DNA of 64,000 nt from VAZQ01 sp963821505 (GCA_963821505.1 CAWGEH010000026.1:24544-88543), one strand, 5' to 3'; positions 16,457 through 26,112 are shown, counted from the stretch's first letter. The notes: generated by a model from the letters alone, not told the origin. Numbers and translations: made by a program.

Positions 16457-19426
16457 ATGCCCAACAAAATGCTCATCGATGCGACCCATCCGGAGGAGAC
16501 CCGGGTGGTTGTTCTGCGCGGCCATCGTGTCGAGGAATTCGACTTCGAGTCAGCCAATCGTAAACAGCTTCGCGGCAACATCTATCTCGCCAAGGTGACG
16601 CGCGTGGAGCCGTCGCTGCAGGCCGCGTTCGTCGACTACGGCGGCAACCGACATGGCTTTCTCGCCTTCGGCGAAATCCATCCCGACTATTACCAGATTC
16701 CCGTCGCCGACCGGCAGGCGCTGATCGCAGAGGACGAGCGCGCCCAACGCGCCGCCGATGCCGAGGCCGACCACCGCGCCGGGCGCCGGCACGGACCGCG
16801 GGAGCGCGGGAGCGCTCGCCAGCGCGACGAGATCAAGAGCGAGCCGGTCGAGACCGAAGGCGAAGCCATGGCGGCGGCCTCCGAACAGATGGCGCCGCAG
16901 GCCAGCTCGACCGAAAGCCTGGCGCCGGAACAACCGGGCGCGGCGGCCGAGATCGCGGCAGAGCCGATACCGCCCGAGCACGGCGAGGATGCTCCGCCCA
17001 CGGCGGTTTCGATCGAAGCCCCGATCGAGCTCGCCGAGCTGGAAGCGAGCAGCGCGTCCGAGCCGGTCCCGACCGCGGGCGAGGGGCTCGCCGCGGACAC
17101 GGACCACCTCGCGCCGGCGGCCGACATCACCACGGTGCCGGAGAGGAGCGTGGGCGAAGCGGGCGACGTCATCGAAACGGCCAACAACATCACCGAGGTC
17201 AACGGGCATGGCCCCGAAGGCGAGGACGAGGTCGTCGAATCGGTGGGCGGGGCCGACGCAATGGAGGAGGTACCCGAGCGCACGCCTCGGCTGCGCCGGC
17301 AATACAAGATTCAAGAGGTCATCAAGCGGCGCCAGGTGATGCTGGTGCAGGTGGTCAAGGAGGAACGCGGCACCAAGGGCGCGGCGCTCACCACCTATCT
17401 GTCGCTTGCCGGCCGCTATTCGGTGCTGATGCCGAACACGGCGCGCGGCGGCGGCATCAGCCGCAAGATCACCAGCGCCGACGATCGCCGACGGCTGAAG
17501 GAGATCGCCCAAGAGCTGGAGGTGCCGGAAGGCATGGGCGTGATCCTGCGCACCGCCGGCGCGAGCCGTACCAAGACCGAGGTCAAACGCGATTTCGAAT
17601 ACCTGCTGCGGCTGTGGGAGACCGTGCGCGATCTCACGCTCAAATCGACGGCGCCGACCCTCGTCTACGAGGAAGGCTCGCTGGTCAAACGCTCGATCCG
17701 CGACCTCTACAACAAGGACATCGACGAGATCCTGGTCGCCGGGGACGACGCCTACAAGGAAGCCAAAGAGTTCATGCGCATGCTCATGCCGAGCCATGCC
17801 AAGAACGTGAAAGCCTATCGCGACACCCTGCCGGTCTTCACCCGCCACGGCATCGAGAGCCAGCTCGACGCCATGTTCACGCCGGTGATGCAGCTGCGCT
17901 CCGGCGGCTACATCGTGCTCAATCAGGCCGAGGCGCTGGTCGCGATCGACGTCAATTCCGGGCGCGCCACCCGCGAGCACCACATCGAGGACACGGCGCT
18001 CAAGACCAACCTCGAAGCCGCCGAAGAAATAGCGCGGCAATTGCGCTTGCGCGATCTCGCCGGCCTGATCGTCATCGACTTCATCGACATGGACGAGAAG
18101 CGCAACAACCGCGCGGTCGAGCGCCGATTGAAGGAGTGCCTGCGGCATGACCGCGCCCGCATCCAGGTCGGACATATCTCGCATTTCGGGCTGCTGGAAA
18201 TGTCCCGCCAGCGCATCCGCTCGAGCGTGCTGGAGAGCTCGACCGAGAAATGTCCGCATTGCGGCGGCACCGGCCACGTGCGCTCGGTTTCCTCGGTCGC
18301 GCTGCAGCTGCTGCGCTCGCTCGACGAAATGCTGCTCAAGGGCGCGACGCACAATCTCACGGTGCGGACGCGCTCCGAGATCGCGCTTTATCTCCTCAAC
18401 CACAAGCGCGCCCATCTGCGCGCGCTGGAGGAACGCTTCCGCATCGTCATCATGGTCAATGCCGATGCCACCGTCGGCGGGCAATTGTCATTCGTGATCG
18501 AAAAAGGCGAGCAGGTGCACAGCCCGGAACAGGCAAAGGCGCTGGCGCTGCAGCCGGCGACCGCCGTTCCCATCGAAGAAGAGGACGAGGAGGAATACGA
18601 GGCGGAAGAGGCGGCCGAATCCGAAGATGCCGCCGACACCGCCGCCCCGCACGAGGAGGCGCAGCCCGAGGGCGAGCAGGGTCCCGATCAGGGTCAGGGC
18701 CGCAAGCGGCGGCGCCGGCGGCGCGGCCGGCGCGGCGGCGAGGGCCGCGAGGCGTTGCAGCCGGATCACGACGGCGGCGCATCCCCGCACGAACAGGCGG
18801 CGGAGTTCGCCCCCGTCCCGAGTGAGGACGTCGGTGGCGCCGACGAGGCGGGCGCGGCCGAGCAGGGCGCAGCCGGCCCGGAGACGCCGGGAGAAACGGC
18901 TGGCGAGGCCGAGCGCCGCCGGCGCCGCCGCGGACGGCGGGGTGGACGGCGCAACCGTCGCGACCGCGAGGACCAGGGCGAGGGCTCCGCGCTGGAGAAC
19001 GGCAACATGGTCGAGCCGGAACTCACGCGCGCCGTCGCGGATTTCGACCGCGGTCCTCTCGTCGAGCCCGAAGCGGCGGCGGTGCCGCAGGCGACCGCCG
19101 AGCCGAGCGACGTGTTTGTGCCGGCCGCGGCCGAGCCGCCACAGGATCGGACTTCCGCGATCGCCGCCCCGACCGTTTCCGAGACAACGGTCGCCGAACA
19201 GCCGATTTCCGAACCGCCGCGCCGACGCTCGACCGTACGCGAGCCAGCGCCCCGCAGCTCGCGCGACGAGGGACAGTTGCACGACGAAAGCGCCCTGCCC
19301 GCGCCCGCCTTCACGCCGCCCATGCCGGGGGTGGAGCCCGTGGTCTCGAGCTCGGCGGAGAGCGCCAGCAGCGATCGTCCCCGCCGTTCCGGTTGGTGGA
19401 GCAAGCGTGTGCTCGGCAAGGACTGA
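16457..19426 (+). CDS. rne: Ribonuclease E/G
   Basis: A 989-residue endoribonuclease that initiates mRNA decay and processes rRNA. The start at 16457 (MPNKMLIDATHPEE) is the conserved family start; the open frame upstream is not coding. An S1 RNA-binding domain begins at residue 35 (RGNIYLAKVTRVEPSLQAAF) and is interrupted by an acidic, Ala/Glu/Pro-rich insertion of about 175 residues (near 90-265). The catalytic DNase I-like region has magnesium aspartates in AIDVNSG near 498 and VIDFIDMD near 538, and the zinc-link CPHCGG near 598. The C-terminal 300 residues are disordered with two arginine-rich blocks (RKRRRRRRGRRGG and ERRRRRRGRRGGRR), which should bind RNA or degradosome partners. Confidence 0.95.
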   Translation: MPNKMLIDATHPEETRVVVLRGHRVEEFDFESANRKQLRGNIYLAKVTRVEPSLQAAFVDYGGNRHGFLAFGEIHPDYYQIPVADRQALIAEDERAQRAADAEADHRAGRRHGPRERGSARQRDEIKSEPVETEGEAMAAASEQMAPQASSTESLAPEQPGAAAEIAAEPIPPEHGEDAPPTAVSIEAPIELAELEASSASEPVPTAGEGLAADTDHLAPAADITTVPERSVGEAGDVIETANNITEVNGHGPEGEDEVVESVGGADAMEEVPERTPRLRRQYKIQEVIKRRQVMLVQVVKEERGTKGAALTTYLSLAGRYSVLMPNTARGGGISRKITSADDRRRLKEIAQELEVPEGMGVILRTAGASRTKTEVKRDFEYLLRLWETVRDLTLKSTAPTLVYEEGSLVKRSIRDLYNKDIDEILVAGDDAYKEAKEFMRMLMPSHAKNVKAYRDTLPVFTRHGIESQLDAMFTPVMQLRSGGYIVLNQAEALVAIDVNSGRATREHHIEDTALKTNLEAAEEIARQLRLRDLAGLIVIDFIDMDEKRNNRAVERRLKECLRHDRARIQVGHISHFGLLEMSRQRIRSSVLESSTEKCPHCGGTGHVRSVSSVALQLLRSLDEMLLKGATHNLTVRTRSEIALYLLNHKRAHLRALEERFRIVIMVNADATVGGQLSFVIEKGEQVHSPEQAKALALQPATAVPIEEEDEEEYEAEEAAESEDAADTAAPHEEAQPEGEQGPDQGQGRKRRRRRRGRRGGEGREALQPDHDGGASPHEQAAEFAPVPSEDVGGADEAGAAEQGAAGPETPGETAGEAERRRRRRGRRGGRRNRRDREDQGEGSALENGNMVEPELTRAVADFDRGPLVEPEAAAVPQATAEPSDVFVPAAAEPPQDRTSAIAAPTVSETTVAEQPISEPPRRRSTVREPAPRSSRDEGQLHDESALPAPAFTPPMPGVEPVVSSSAESASSDRPRRSGWWSKRVLGKD

Positions 19427-19514
19427 GGCCGTTTGCTCGACTTGCACCCGTCCCGCCATGGCCGCGCCGGGAGAGGCGCGCGACGCTGCCCGGTCGCGTG
19501 AGAGGAGCTAGCCG

Positions 19515-21575
19515 ATGAAAAGCGGCTGGGTCGATGCCGAGGCGCAGGCGGTGATCGATCGCTATGCGCGAGAAGGCATCGGCCGCGATCTTGCTTTGCG
19601 CGTCTACACGACGCGCCTGCTCGGCCGCGATCCCAAGCTCGTGCTGCATGGCGGCGGCAACACGTCGGTAAAGACCACCATGCCCGACCTTCTCGGCGAG
19701 GAGGTCGCAGTGTTGTGCGTCAAGGGCTCGGGCGCGGACATGGCGGCAATCGAGCCGGCAGGGCTCCCGGCCGTCCGGCTCGATCGGCTGCGCCGGCTGC
19801 GCGCGCGCGCGGCACTCAGCGACGAGGACATGGTGCGCGTGCAGCGCGAGAACCTGCTCGAACCGGCGGCGCCGAACCCCTCGGTCGAGACCCTGCTGCA
19901 CGCCTTCCTGCCGCACAAATTCGTCGACCACACCCACGCCAATGCCGTGCTGAGCCTTGTCGACCAGCCGGACGGCGCGGCCATCTGCGCCGAAGTCTAT
20001 GACGGGCAGACGAGCGTGGTGCCCTACGTGATGCCCGGCTTCGCGCTCGCAAAGGCGGCGGCGGAGATCTACGACGCCAAGCCCGGCGTCGACGGGCTGA
20101 TCCTTCACAAGCATGGCATTTTCACCTTCGGGGACAGCGCGCGCGAAAGCTATGAGCGCATGATCGCGCTGGTGACCCTGGCCGAGGAACGGCTGACCAA
20201 GAACCGCAAGGCGGTGTTCGTGACCGCGCAGCTGCCGCAGGCGGTCGCGCCGGTCAACGCGGTCGCGCCGATCCTGCGCGGCGCCTGCAGCCTCGAGGAC
20301 GAAAAGATCGCAGGCGCCTGGCGCCGCCTGATCCTCGACTTCCGCAGCGGCCCGGCGATCCTCAGTTTCGTCAACGGTGCCGACATTGTGCGCTACAGCC
20401 AGGCGGGCTTGGTCACGCCCGACCACACCATCCGCACCAAGAACTGGCCGCTCGTCGTGGCCGCGCCGGAGAACGGCAAGACGGACGATTTCAAAGCCGC
20501 CGCGCGCGCGGCGGTGAAGGCTTTCGTCGAGCGCTATCGAGGCTATTTCGCCCGCCAGAATGCTCGCGTCGGCGGGATCAAGACCGCGCTCGATCCGATG
20601 CCGCGGGTCGCGCTCGTCCCCGGCCTCGGCTTGTTCGGCCTCGGCCGGTCGAAGCGGGACGCCAAGATCGCAGCCGATCTCGCGGAATGCGCGGTCAGGA
20701 TCATCACCGATGCCGAGGCGATCGGCCGCTTCGAATCGATTTCGGAAGCCGAGATGTTCGACATGGAATACTGGTCGCTCGAGCAGGCGAAGCTCGGCAA
20801 GATTGCCGAGAAGCCGCTCGCCGGCCAGATCGTCGTCGTCACCGGCGGCGGCGGCACGATCGGCGCGGCGACCGCCAAGGCCTTCGCGGTCGCGGGCGCG
20901 GAGGTCGCCCTGCTCGACCTCGACGAGCGCGCGGCCAAGGACCGGGCCGAGTCCATCGGCGGGGCGGCGCTGGCGGTGAAATGCGACGTGACCGATGCCG
21001 CCTCCGTGCGCGCGGCCTTCGACCGGGTGGTCGAGGCATTCGGCGGTGCCGACATCGTCGTGTCGAACGCCGGTGCAGCCTGGCAGGGAAGGATCGGCGA
21101 GGTCGACGAAGAGGTGCTGCGAAAGAGCTTCGAGTTGAATTTCTACGGCCACCAGCGGGTGGCGCAGGCGGCGGTCAAGACCATGCTGGCGCAGGACACC
21201 GGCGGCTGCCTGCTGTTCAACGTCTCGAAGCAGGCAGTGAACCCGGGGCCGAATTTCGGTCCCTACGGACTGCCGAAGGCGGCGACACTGTTCCTGGTGC
21301 GCCAATACGCGCTCGAATACGGCAAGGACGGCATCCGTGCCAATGCGGTCAACGCCGATCGCATCCGCTCGGGGCTGCTCACCGACGCCTTCATCGCCGA
21401 GCGCGCCACGGCGCGCGGCGTGAGCGAAAAGGATTACCTCAGCGGCAACCTGCTCGGCCGCGAGGTCACGGCCGAGGACGTGGCGCAGGCATTCCTGCAT
21501 CAAGCCCTGGAGCTCAAGACCACCGGCGACGTCACCACCGTCGACGGCGGCAACATCGCCGCGGCGATGCGGTAG
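19515..21575 (+). CDS. Bifunctional aldolase/short-chain dehydrogenase
   Basis: A 686-residue fusion. Residues 1-420 form a class II aldolase/epimerase-like domain with metal ligands in KFVDHTHANAV and LILHKHGIFTFG and the glycine-rich HGGGNTSVK. Residues 435-686 form a short-chain dehydrogenase with the nucleotide-binding TGGGGTIG and active-site YGLPK near residue 584, followed by RANAVNADRI. Homologous fusions act in L-rhamnose degradation, cleaving a sugar phosphate and oxidising an aldehyde. No other rhamnose gene is nearby, so the substrate is uncertain. GAGGAG lies 8 bp upstream of the ATG. Confidence 0.88.
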   Translation: MKSGWVDAEAQAVIDRYAREGIGRDLALRVYTTRLLGRDPKLVLHGGGNTSVKTTMPDLLGEEVAVLCVKGSGADMAAIEPAGLPAVRLDRLRRLRARAALSDEDMVRVQRENLLEPAAPNPSVETLLHAFLPHKFVDHTHANAVLSLVDQPDGAAICAEVYDGQTSVVPYVMPGFALAKAAAEIYDAKPGVDGLILHKHGIFTFGDSARESYERMIALVTLAEERLTKNRKAVFVTAQLPQAVAPVNAVAPILRGACSLEDEKIAGAWRRLILDFRSGPAILSFVNGADIVRYSQAGLVTPDHTIRTKNWPLVVAAPENGKTDDFKAAARAAVKAFVERYRGYFARQNARVGGIKTALDPMPRVALVPGLGLFGLGRSKRDAKIAADLAECAVRIITDAEAIGRFESISEAEMFDMEYWSLEQAKLGKIAEKPLAGQIVVVTGGGGTIGAATAKAFAVAGAEVALLDLDERAAKDRAESIGGAALAVKCDVTDAASVRAAFDRVVEAFGGADIVVSNAGAAWQGRIGEVDEEVLRKSFELNFYGHQRVAQAAVKTMLAQDTGGCLLFNVSKQAVNPGPNFGPYGLPKAATLFLVRQYALEYGKDGIRANAVNADRIRSGLLTDAFIAERATARGVSEKDYLSGNLLGREVTAEDVAQAFLHQALELKTTGDVTTVDGGNIAAAMR

Positions 21576-21585
21576 CCGCGCTCGG

Positions 21586-22332
21586 CTATCCTTGCCCTCC
21601 TCGCCGCGCGCTCGCCCAGGCGAAAATTCCGTACATGATGGCCAGCGGCAGCAACAAGCCCCCCACCCCGATCACGACGTAGGCAAACGCGCCGGCCGCG
21701 GTCCCGAGCAGAAATCCGAACATGATCGCAAACAGGGCGGCGAGCCGTGCGCGCGCCGCCTGGTAGGCCGCGGAGGCCGCGGCATCGGCGGGCGTTCGGC
21801 GCCGGGCATGCCATGCGAGCACGAGCTCGGTCGCGTCGATGGCGATTTGCGTCGTGTTCGTCGTCATCACGTTGGTCGATGCCACGCTTTTCATCAGGAG
21901 CCGCACCGTCGCGCTCTGGGTGCCCATGGCAAAAAGGCCGAGCAGACTTGCGACCACCACGGCCGCGGCATTGGGGTTGGAAAGCGGCGCGCCGATCAAC
22001 ACCGCGAGCAGAAAACTAGTCAGCACCGCGCATTCCAGTCCCAGCGCCCATGTGATCGCCGCGCGGCCGCGACGCTCGACCAGAACGGCGAGCACCGTGG
22101 TCACCACGGCGGCGAGCAGAAACACCGGAATCGCGAGTACCTTGGTCACCGCACCCTGCTCCTTGGTGACGAACGCCACGGCCGCGAGCACGAAGCTGCC
22201 GGTAACCTGCGCCACGAACAGCCCGAACAGAGCCAGCGCGGTACAGCTGTCGACGAAGCCGGCGACGAAGCTCAGCAGCGGCGGAATGGCGGCCGGGACG
22301 GGCCGCGGGCATGGGACAAAAATCTCGCTCAT
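21586..22332 (-). CDS. DUF1275 (YoaK-type) membrane protein
   Basis: A 248-residue inner-membrane protein with six hydrophobic helices. Family features are the N-terminal LLSFVAGFVDSCTALALFGL, the VTGSFVLAAVAFV pair and the helix start NVMTTNTTQIAIDATELVL near residue 155, where the family carries a conserved threonine and asparagine cluster. The function of DUF1275 proteins is not established. The start at 22332 matches the first conserved segment; the open frame upstream is a shadow of the aminotransferase region. It converges with the aldolase gene, leaving only 10 bp between stops. Confidence 0.82.
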   Translation of the reverse strand: MSEIFVPCPRPVPAAIPPLLSFVAGFVDSCTALALFGLFVAQVTGSFVLAAVAFVTKEQGAVTKVLAIPVFLLAAVVTTVLAVLVERRGRAAITWALGLECAVLTSFLLAVLIGAPLSNPNAAAVVVASLLGLFAMGTQSATVRLLMKSVASTNVMTTNTTQIAIDATELVLAWHARRRTPADAAASAAYQAARARLAALFAIMFGFLLGTAAGAFAYVVIGVGGLLLPLAIMYGIFAWASARRGGQG

Positions 22333-22399
22333 GATGCCCTCGGGCGCGTTCGGCAAAGGACGAGAGCCGATCTGCGGGCAGCGCGCCGCTCCTCGGTCT

Positions 22400-23575
22400 T
22401 CAATGCTTGAGCCAGGTTCCGATCCGCTCCACCGCCTCGTGCATGTCCGCCGCCGCTCCCGCGTAGCAGAAGCGGATGAAGTGACTGCCCCGCAGCGGAT
22501 CGAAATCGACGCCTGGCGTCGCCGCCACATGCGTCTGCGCCAGCATGCGCTTGGCGAAATCGAAACTGTCGCTGCAAAAGCGCGACACGTCGGCATAGAG
22601 ATAGAAGGCGCCGTCAACCGGGAGAATTTCGTCGAACCCGGCCTTCGGCAAGCCGTCGAGCAGGATGCGGCGGTTCTCCTCGTAGCCGTGCTTCACCGCC
22701 TCCATCTCGGCGCGGCCGTCGAACGCGGCCTCGGCCGCGATCTGCGAGAGCGTCGGAACCGAGATGGCGAGATTGCCCTGCAGGCGATCGATCGGACGCA
22801 CGAGCTGCTCCGGCACCAGCATCCAGCCGATGCGCCATCCGGTCATGCAGAAATATTTCGAGAACGAGTTGATGATCACGGCATTGTCGGACAGGCGCGC
22901 GGCGGTTTCGGCCGCGAAGGCATAGTCGAGGCCATGATAGATCTCATCCGAGATGAATCTGATCCCGGCATCTTCGGCGGCGGCCACGAGATCGCGCAGC
23001 GCCGGCCCCGCCATCATGGTTCCGGTCGGGTTGGCCGGGCTTGCGATCAGCACGCCCTTGAGCGGCGCCTTGCGATGCGCCGCCATGAGCATCTCCGGCG
23101 TGATCGCCCAGCGCGTCGCCCGCGTCGTCTCGATGGCCACCGGCTCGCAGCCGAGCGCGCTGAGGATATGCCGATAGGGTGGATAGCCCGGCAACGCGAC
23201 CGCGACCCGATCGCCGGGCTCGAACAGCGCGAGAAAAGCCAGGATGAATCCGGCCGACGATCCGGTGGTGACGACGACGCGCGCCGGATCGACCGCAAGC
23301 CCGTAGGTCTCGCGATAGTGCCGCGCAATTCTCGCGCGCAACGTCGGAATGCCCAGGGTCTCGGTGTAGCCGAGGCGCCCGGACCCGAGCGCCGCTCGCG
23401 CAGCCGCGATCGCGCTTGCCGGCGCCGACGCGGCCGGCTGCCCGACCTCCAGGTGGATGACGCGGGCGCCCGCCGCCTCGATGCGCGCCGCGGCCGCCAT
23501 CACGTCCATGACCATGAAGGCGGGGACATCGCTGCGAGCCGAAGGCGTCACCAACCGTCTAGCCGCATCCAGCAT
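22400..23575 (-). CDS. Pyridoxal phosphate-dependent aminotransferase, class I/II
   Basis: A 391-residue fold-type I aminotransferase. Visible features are VTTGSSAGFILAFLALF (cofactor phosphate region, near 105), SPANPTGTMM near 180, the cofactor aspartate and tyrosine in FISDEIYHGLDY near 208, the Schiff-base lysine in INSFSKYFCMTGWRIGW near 241, and a substrate-binding arginine in SHFIRFCYAG near 368. It should transfer an amino group between an amino acid and a 2-oxoacid; the specificity cannot be read from sequence. The start at 23575 is chosen because the family begins near ARRLVTPSARSDVP; the longer frame has an odd Arg/Gln-rich leader. Confidence 0.88.
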   Translation of the reverse strand: MLDAARRLVTPSARSDVPAFMVMDVMAAAARIEAAGARVIHLEVGQPAASAPASAIAAARAALGSGRLGYTETLGIPTLRARIARHYRETYGLAVDPARVVVTTGSSAGFILAFLALFEPGDRVAVALPGYPPYRHILSALGCEPVAIETTRATRWAITPEMLMAAHRKAPLKGVLIASPANPTGTMMAGPALRDLVAAAEDAGIRFISDEIYHGLDYAFAAETAARLSDNAVIINSFSKYFCMTGWRIGWMLVPEQLVRPIDRLQGNLAISVPTLSQIAAEAAFDGRAEMEAVKHGYEENRRILLDGLPKAGFDEILPVDGAFYLYADVSRFCSDSFDFAKRMLAQTHVAATPGVDFDPLRGSHFIRFCYAGAAADMHEAVERIGTWLKH

Positions 23576-23728
23576 CGTCTCCGGGCCTTGCTGCCTCGCT
23601 GGGGCTCCGCCCCGCTGTCGCCGCATTTCTGCGGACATTTTGCGCTGCGGAGGCCCACGCAATCAGACGTGATCGCAACCGCGTTGACCGTGCTCGGACG
23701 CACCACTAGGTTGCGCGGCAAATGGTGC

Positions 23729-23805
23729 CTAGTGCGGTGGATTTGAAGTTCCTATCATTGTAGCCGCACGCTCGTTTAGGAACTTCAAATCCAAACCCGC
23801 ATTAG
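23729..23805. repeat. CTAG-bounded inverted repeat, type a
   Basis: A 77-bp inverted repeat. The left arm reads CTAGTGCGGTGGATTTGAAG and continues TTCCTA; the right arm is its near-complement, ending in TTAG. The arms flank a centre of about 22 bp. It resembles a miniature transposable element or a large hairpin. It lies between the divergent aminotransferase and M48 protease genes, just before a second element of different sequence but the same design. Confidence 0.65.
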
Positions 23806-23818
23806 AGTCAAAAGGTTG

Positions 23819-23894
23819 CTAGTGTCCCTTTGATTCCGAAGTTCGCATCAGAGGGTGCCGCGAGGGTTTGCGAACTTCGGAATCGGGACACTAG
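23819..23894. repeat. CTAG-bounded inverted repeat, type b, copy 1
   Basis: A 76-bp element whose ends are exact inverted copies (CTAGTGTCCC at the left, GGGACACTAG at the right), with a second arm TTCCGAAGTTCG pairing with CGAACTTCGGAA. A diverged copy lies at 47048-47122, which argues for a mobile or repeatedly copied unit. It ends 11 bp before the start codon of the M48 protease gene, so that promoter must lie inside or upstream of the element. Confidence 0.75.
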
Positions 23895-23905
23895 CCCAAG
23901 CGGAC

Positions 23906-25315
23906 ATGATCGGAACCGAGACACCTATCAGGGCGCGGCGAACGACGCCAGCGGCCCGTGCCATTGCCCTGGTGACCGCGACCGCGCTCGCCGGCGCGAG
24001 CGTTCCGGCGCACGCGCAAAAGGGTCCGCCGATCATCCGCGACGCCGAAGTCGAGCAATTGCTGAGAGAGTATACCCAGCCGATCCTGCATACGGCGGGG
24101 CTCGCCAAGCAGAATGTTCAGGTCGTCATCATCAACGACCGCGCGTTCAACGCCTTCGTCGCCGACGGCCGCCGCATCTTCGTGAACGCCGGCGCGCTGA
24201 TGGAATCGGAGACGCCGAATCAGATCATCGGCGTGCTCGCGCACGAGACCGGTCACATCGCCGGCGGACATTTGGCGCGCATGCGCGAGACATTGGCTGC
24301 GGCGACGACGCAGTCGATCATCGCCTTGCTTCTCGGCGTCGGCGCGATGGTTGCCGCCGGCCGCAGCGGCGGTTCGGATTTGGGCCAGGCCGGGGCCGCC
24401 GCCATCGCCGGACCGACCCAGGCGATCCAGAATACGATGTTCGGTTATATGCGTGCCCAGGAGGAGCAGGCCGACCGCGCGGGCGTCAAGTTCCTCACCG
24501 CAACCGGCCAGTCGCCGAAGGGCATGTATGACACCTTCAAACGGCTCGCCGACCAGACGCTCTACCAGACCCGCTATGCCAATCCCTACCTGCAGACCCA
24601 CCCGCTGCCGAGCGAGCGCGTGGCGGCGCTGGAGGGGATGGCGAGGGCCAGTCCCTACTGGGACAAGCATGACGCGCCGGCGCTGCAGGCCCGGCACGAC
24701 CTGATGCGCGCCAAGCTCGTCGGCTTTCTGGAACGGCCGGATGCGGTGGCACGCCGCTACCCGCGCAGCGATACCTCGCTTGCCGCCCGCTACGCGCGTG
24801 CCATCTCCACCTATCGTTTCTCCGATCCGCGCGCCGCGCTGGCGCAGATCGACGCCCTGATCCAGGCACAGCCGCAAAATCCGTATTTTCATGAGCTCAA
24901 AGGCCAGGCCCTGTTGGAAGCGGGCAGGCCCGCCGAAGCGGTCGCGCCGTTGCGGCACGCGGCCCAGCTCGCGCCCAATCCGGCGCTGATCCAGATCATG
25001 CTGGGACAGGCGCTCATCGCCACGCACGATCGCGCGCGCGTCGACGAGGCGGTGTCGATCCTGCAGGCGGCGCTGACCCGCGAATCGGAATCGCCCGACG
25101 CTTACAGCCAGCTGGCGATGGCCTACGGCCAGAAGAACGACCTCGCCCATGCCGATCTCGCCTCGGCCCAGGCGGCGTTTATGCGCGGCGACCTCAAGAC
25201 CGCGCGCGAGATTGCCACGCGGGCCAAGACGCGCTTTCCGATCGGATCGCCGGGCTGGGTCAAAGCCGACGACCTCGCCAGCCTGAAGCTGCCGCAGAGC
25301 GCCCGGCGCAATTGA
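23906..25315 (+). CDS. M48 family metalloprotease with TPR repeats, BepA-like
   Basis: A 469-residue exported protease. A basic N-terminus and hydrophobic core end at a signal peptidase site (VPAHAQ, near residue 38). The M48 zinc site is HETGH near residue 112, with the third ligand glutamate in RAQEEQADRAG near 193. From about residue 270 several tetratricopeptide-like helices follow (AQPQNPYFHELKGQALLEAG, NPALIQIMLGQALI). This matches BepA/YfgC-type periplasmic proteins that check outer-membrane protein assembly. The start at 23906 is preferred because the upstream in-frame start lies inside the repeat element. It is followed after 20 bp by a DsbA-like gene, making an envelope-quality pair. 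Confidence 0.88.
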   Translation: MIGTETPIRARRTTPAARAIALVTATALAGASVPAHAQKGPPIIRDAEVEQLLREYTQPILHTAGLAKQNVQVVIINDRAFNAFVADGRRIFVNAGALMESETPNQIIGVLAHETGHIAGGHLARMRETLAAATTQSIIALLLGVGAMVAAGRSGGSDLGQAGAAAIAGPTQAIQNTMFGYMRAQEEQADRAGVKFLTATGQSPKGMYDTFKRLADQTLYQTRYANPYLQTHPLPSERVAALEGMARASPYWDKHDAPALQARHDLMRAKLVGFLERPDAVARRYPRSDTSLAARYARAISTYRFSDPRAALAQIDALIQAQPQNPYFHELKGQALLEAGRPAEAVAPLRHAAQLAPNPALIQIMLGQALIATHDRARVDEAVSILQAALTRESESPDAYSQLAMAYGQKNDLAHADLASAQAAFMRGDLKTAREIATRAKTRFPIGSPGWVKADDLASLKLPQSARRN

Positions 25316-25335
25316 ACACAGAAGGACGAACGACG

Positions 25336-26112
25336 ATGAAACTTGATCCGCGCCTATTCGCCGCCGCGCTGCTCGCGGTCCCGCTGGCCTTGTCGGTCGC
25401 GGCCCCCGCCCGCGCGCAGTCCTTCACCGGCGATCAGCGCGGCGAGATCGAGCGCATCGTCAAGGAATATCTGCTGAGCCATCCCGACCTGCTGCAGGAC
25501 GTGATGAATGAGCTCGACAAGCGGCAGGTCATGGCGGAAGCGGAAAAGCATCGCGCCAGCGTCAAGGAGCACAGCGCCGCCATCTTCACCTCACCCCGCC
25601 AGGTCACACTGGGCAATCCGCAGGGCGACGTCACCGTGGTCGAGTTCTTCGATTACAATTGCAGCTACTGCAAGCGCGCCATGAGCGACATGCTCGACCT
25701 GCTCAAGAACGACGGCAAGCTCAAATTCGTGCTCAAGGAGTTTCCGGTGCTGGGCGACGGTTCGATGCAGGCGGCGCAGGTGGCGGCGGCCGTGCGCATG
25801 CAGGACAAGACCGGCGGCAAGAAATATCTCGAATTCCACCAGAAGCTGCTCGGCGGCCGCGGCCAGGCCGACAAGACCCGCGCGCTTGCGGCCGCCAAGG
25901 AAGCCGGCCTCGACATTGCCCGCATCGAGAAGGACATGGCGAGCGACGAGGTGAAGGCCACGATCGAGGAAAACTTCAAGCTCGCCGAGGCGCTTGGCCT
26001 CAACGGCACGCCGAGCTACATCGTGGGCAGCGACGTCGTGGTCGGCGCCGTCGGCCTCAATACGCTCAAGGAAAAGATCAACTCCGCGCGCTGCGGCAAG
26101 GCGGCGTGCTGA
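25336..26112 (+). CDS. DsbA-family thiol:disulfide interchange protein
   Basis: A 258-residue periplasmic protein. The signal peptide ends at ARAQS (residue 28). A helical N-terminal segment with many charged residues (EIERIVKEYLLSHPDLLQDV) precedes the thioredoxin-fold domain with active site CSYC near residue 109 in VEFFDYNCSYCKRAM, and the cis-proline loop LNGTPSYIVG near 229. It should form or isomerise disulfides in exported proteins. The start at 25336 follows AAGGAC at a good distance. It lies 20 bp downstream of the M48 protease gene and is probably co-transcribed. Confidence 0.9.
   Translation: MKLDPRLFAAALLAVPLALSVAAPARAQSFTGDQRGEIERIVKEYLLSHPDLLQDVMNELDKRQVMAEAEKHRASVKEHSAAIFTSPRQVTLGNPQGDVTVVEFFDYNCSYCKRAMSDMLDLLKNDGKLKFVLKEFPVLGDGSMQAAQVAAAVRMQDKTGGKKYLEFHQKLLGGRGQADKTRALAAAKEAGLDIARIEKDMASDEVKATIEENFKLAEALGLNGTPSYIVGSDVVVGAVGLNTLKEKINSARCGKAAC

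Noticed and set aside
16550..18484. A 644-codon minus-strand frame opposite RNase E
   Set aside because: It overlaps the catalytic part of rne exactly and has no ribosome site or motif.
21573..21590. A hairpin TAGCCG/CGGCTA between converging stops as a bidirectional terminator
   Set aside because: The stem is short and no T-run follows on either side, so the evidence is too weak to list.
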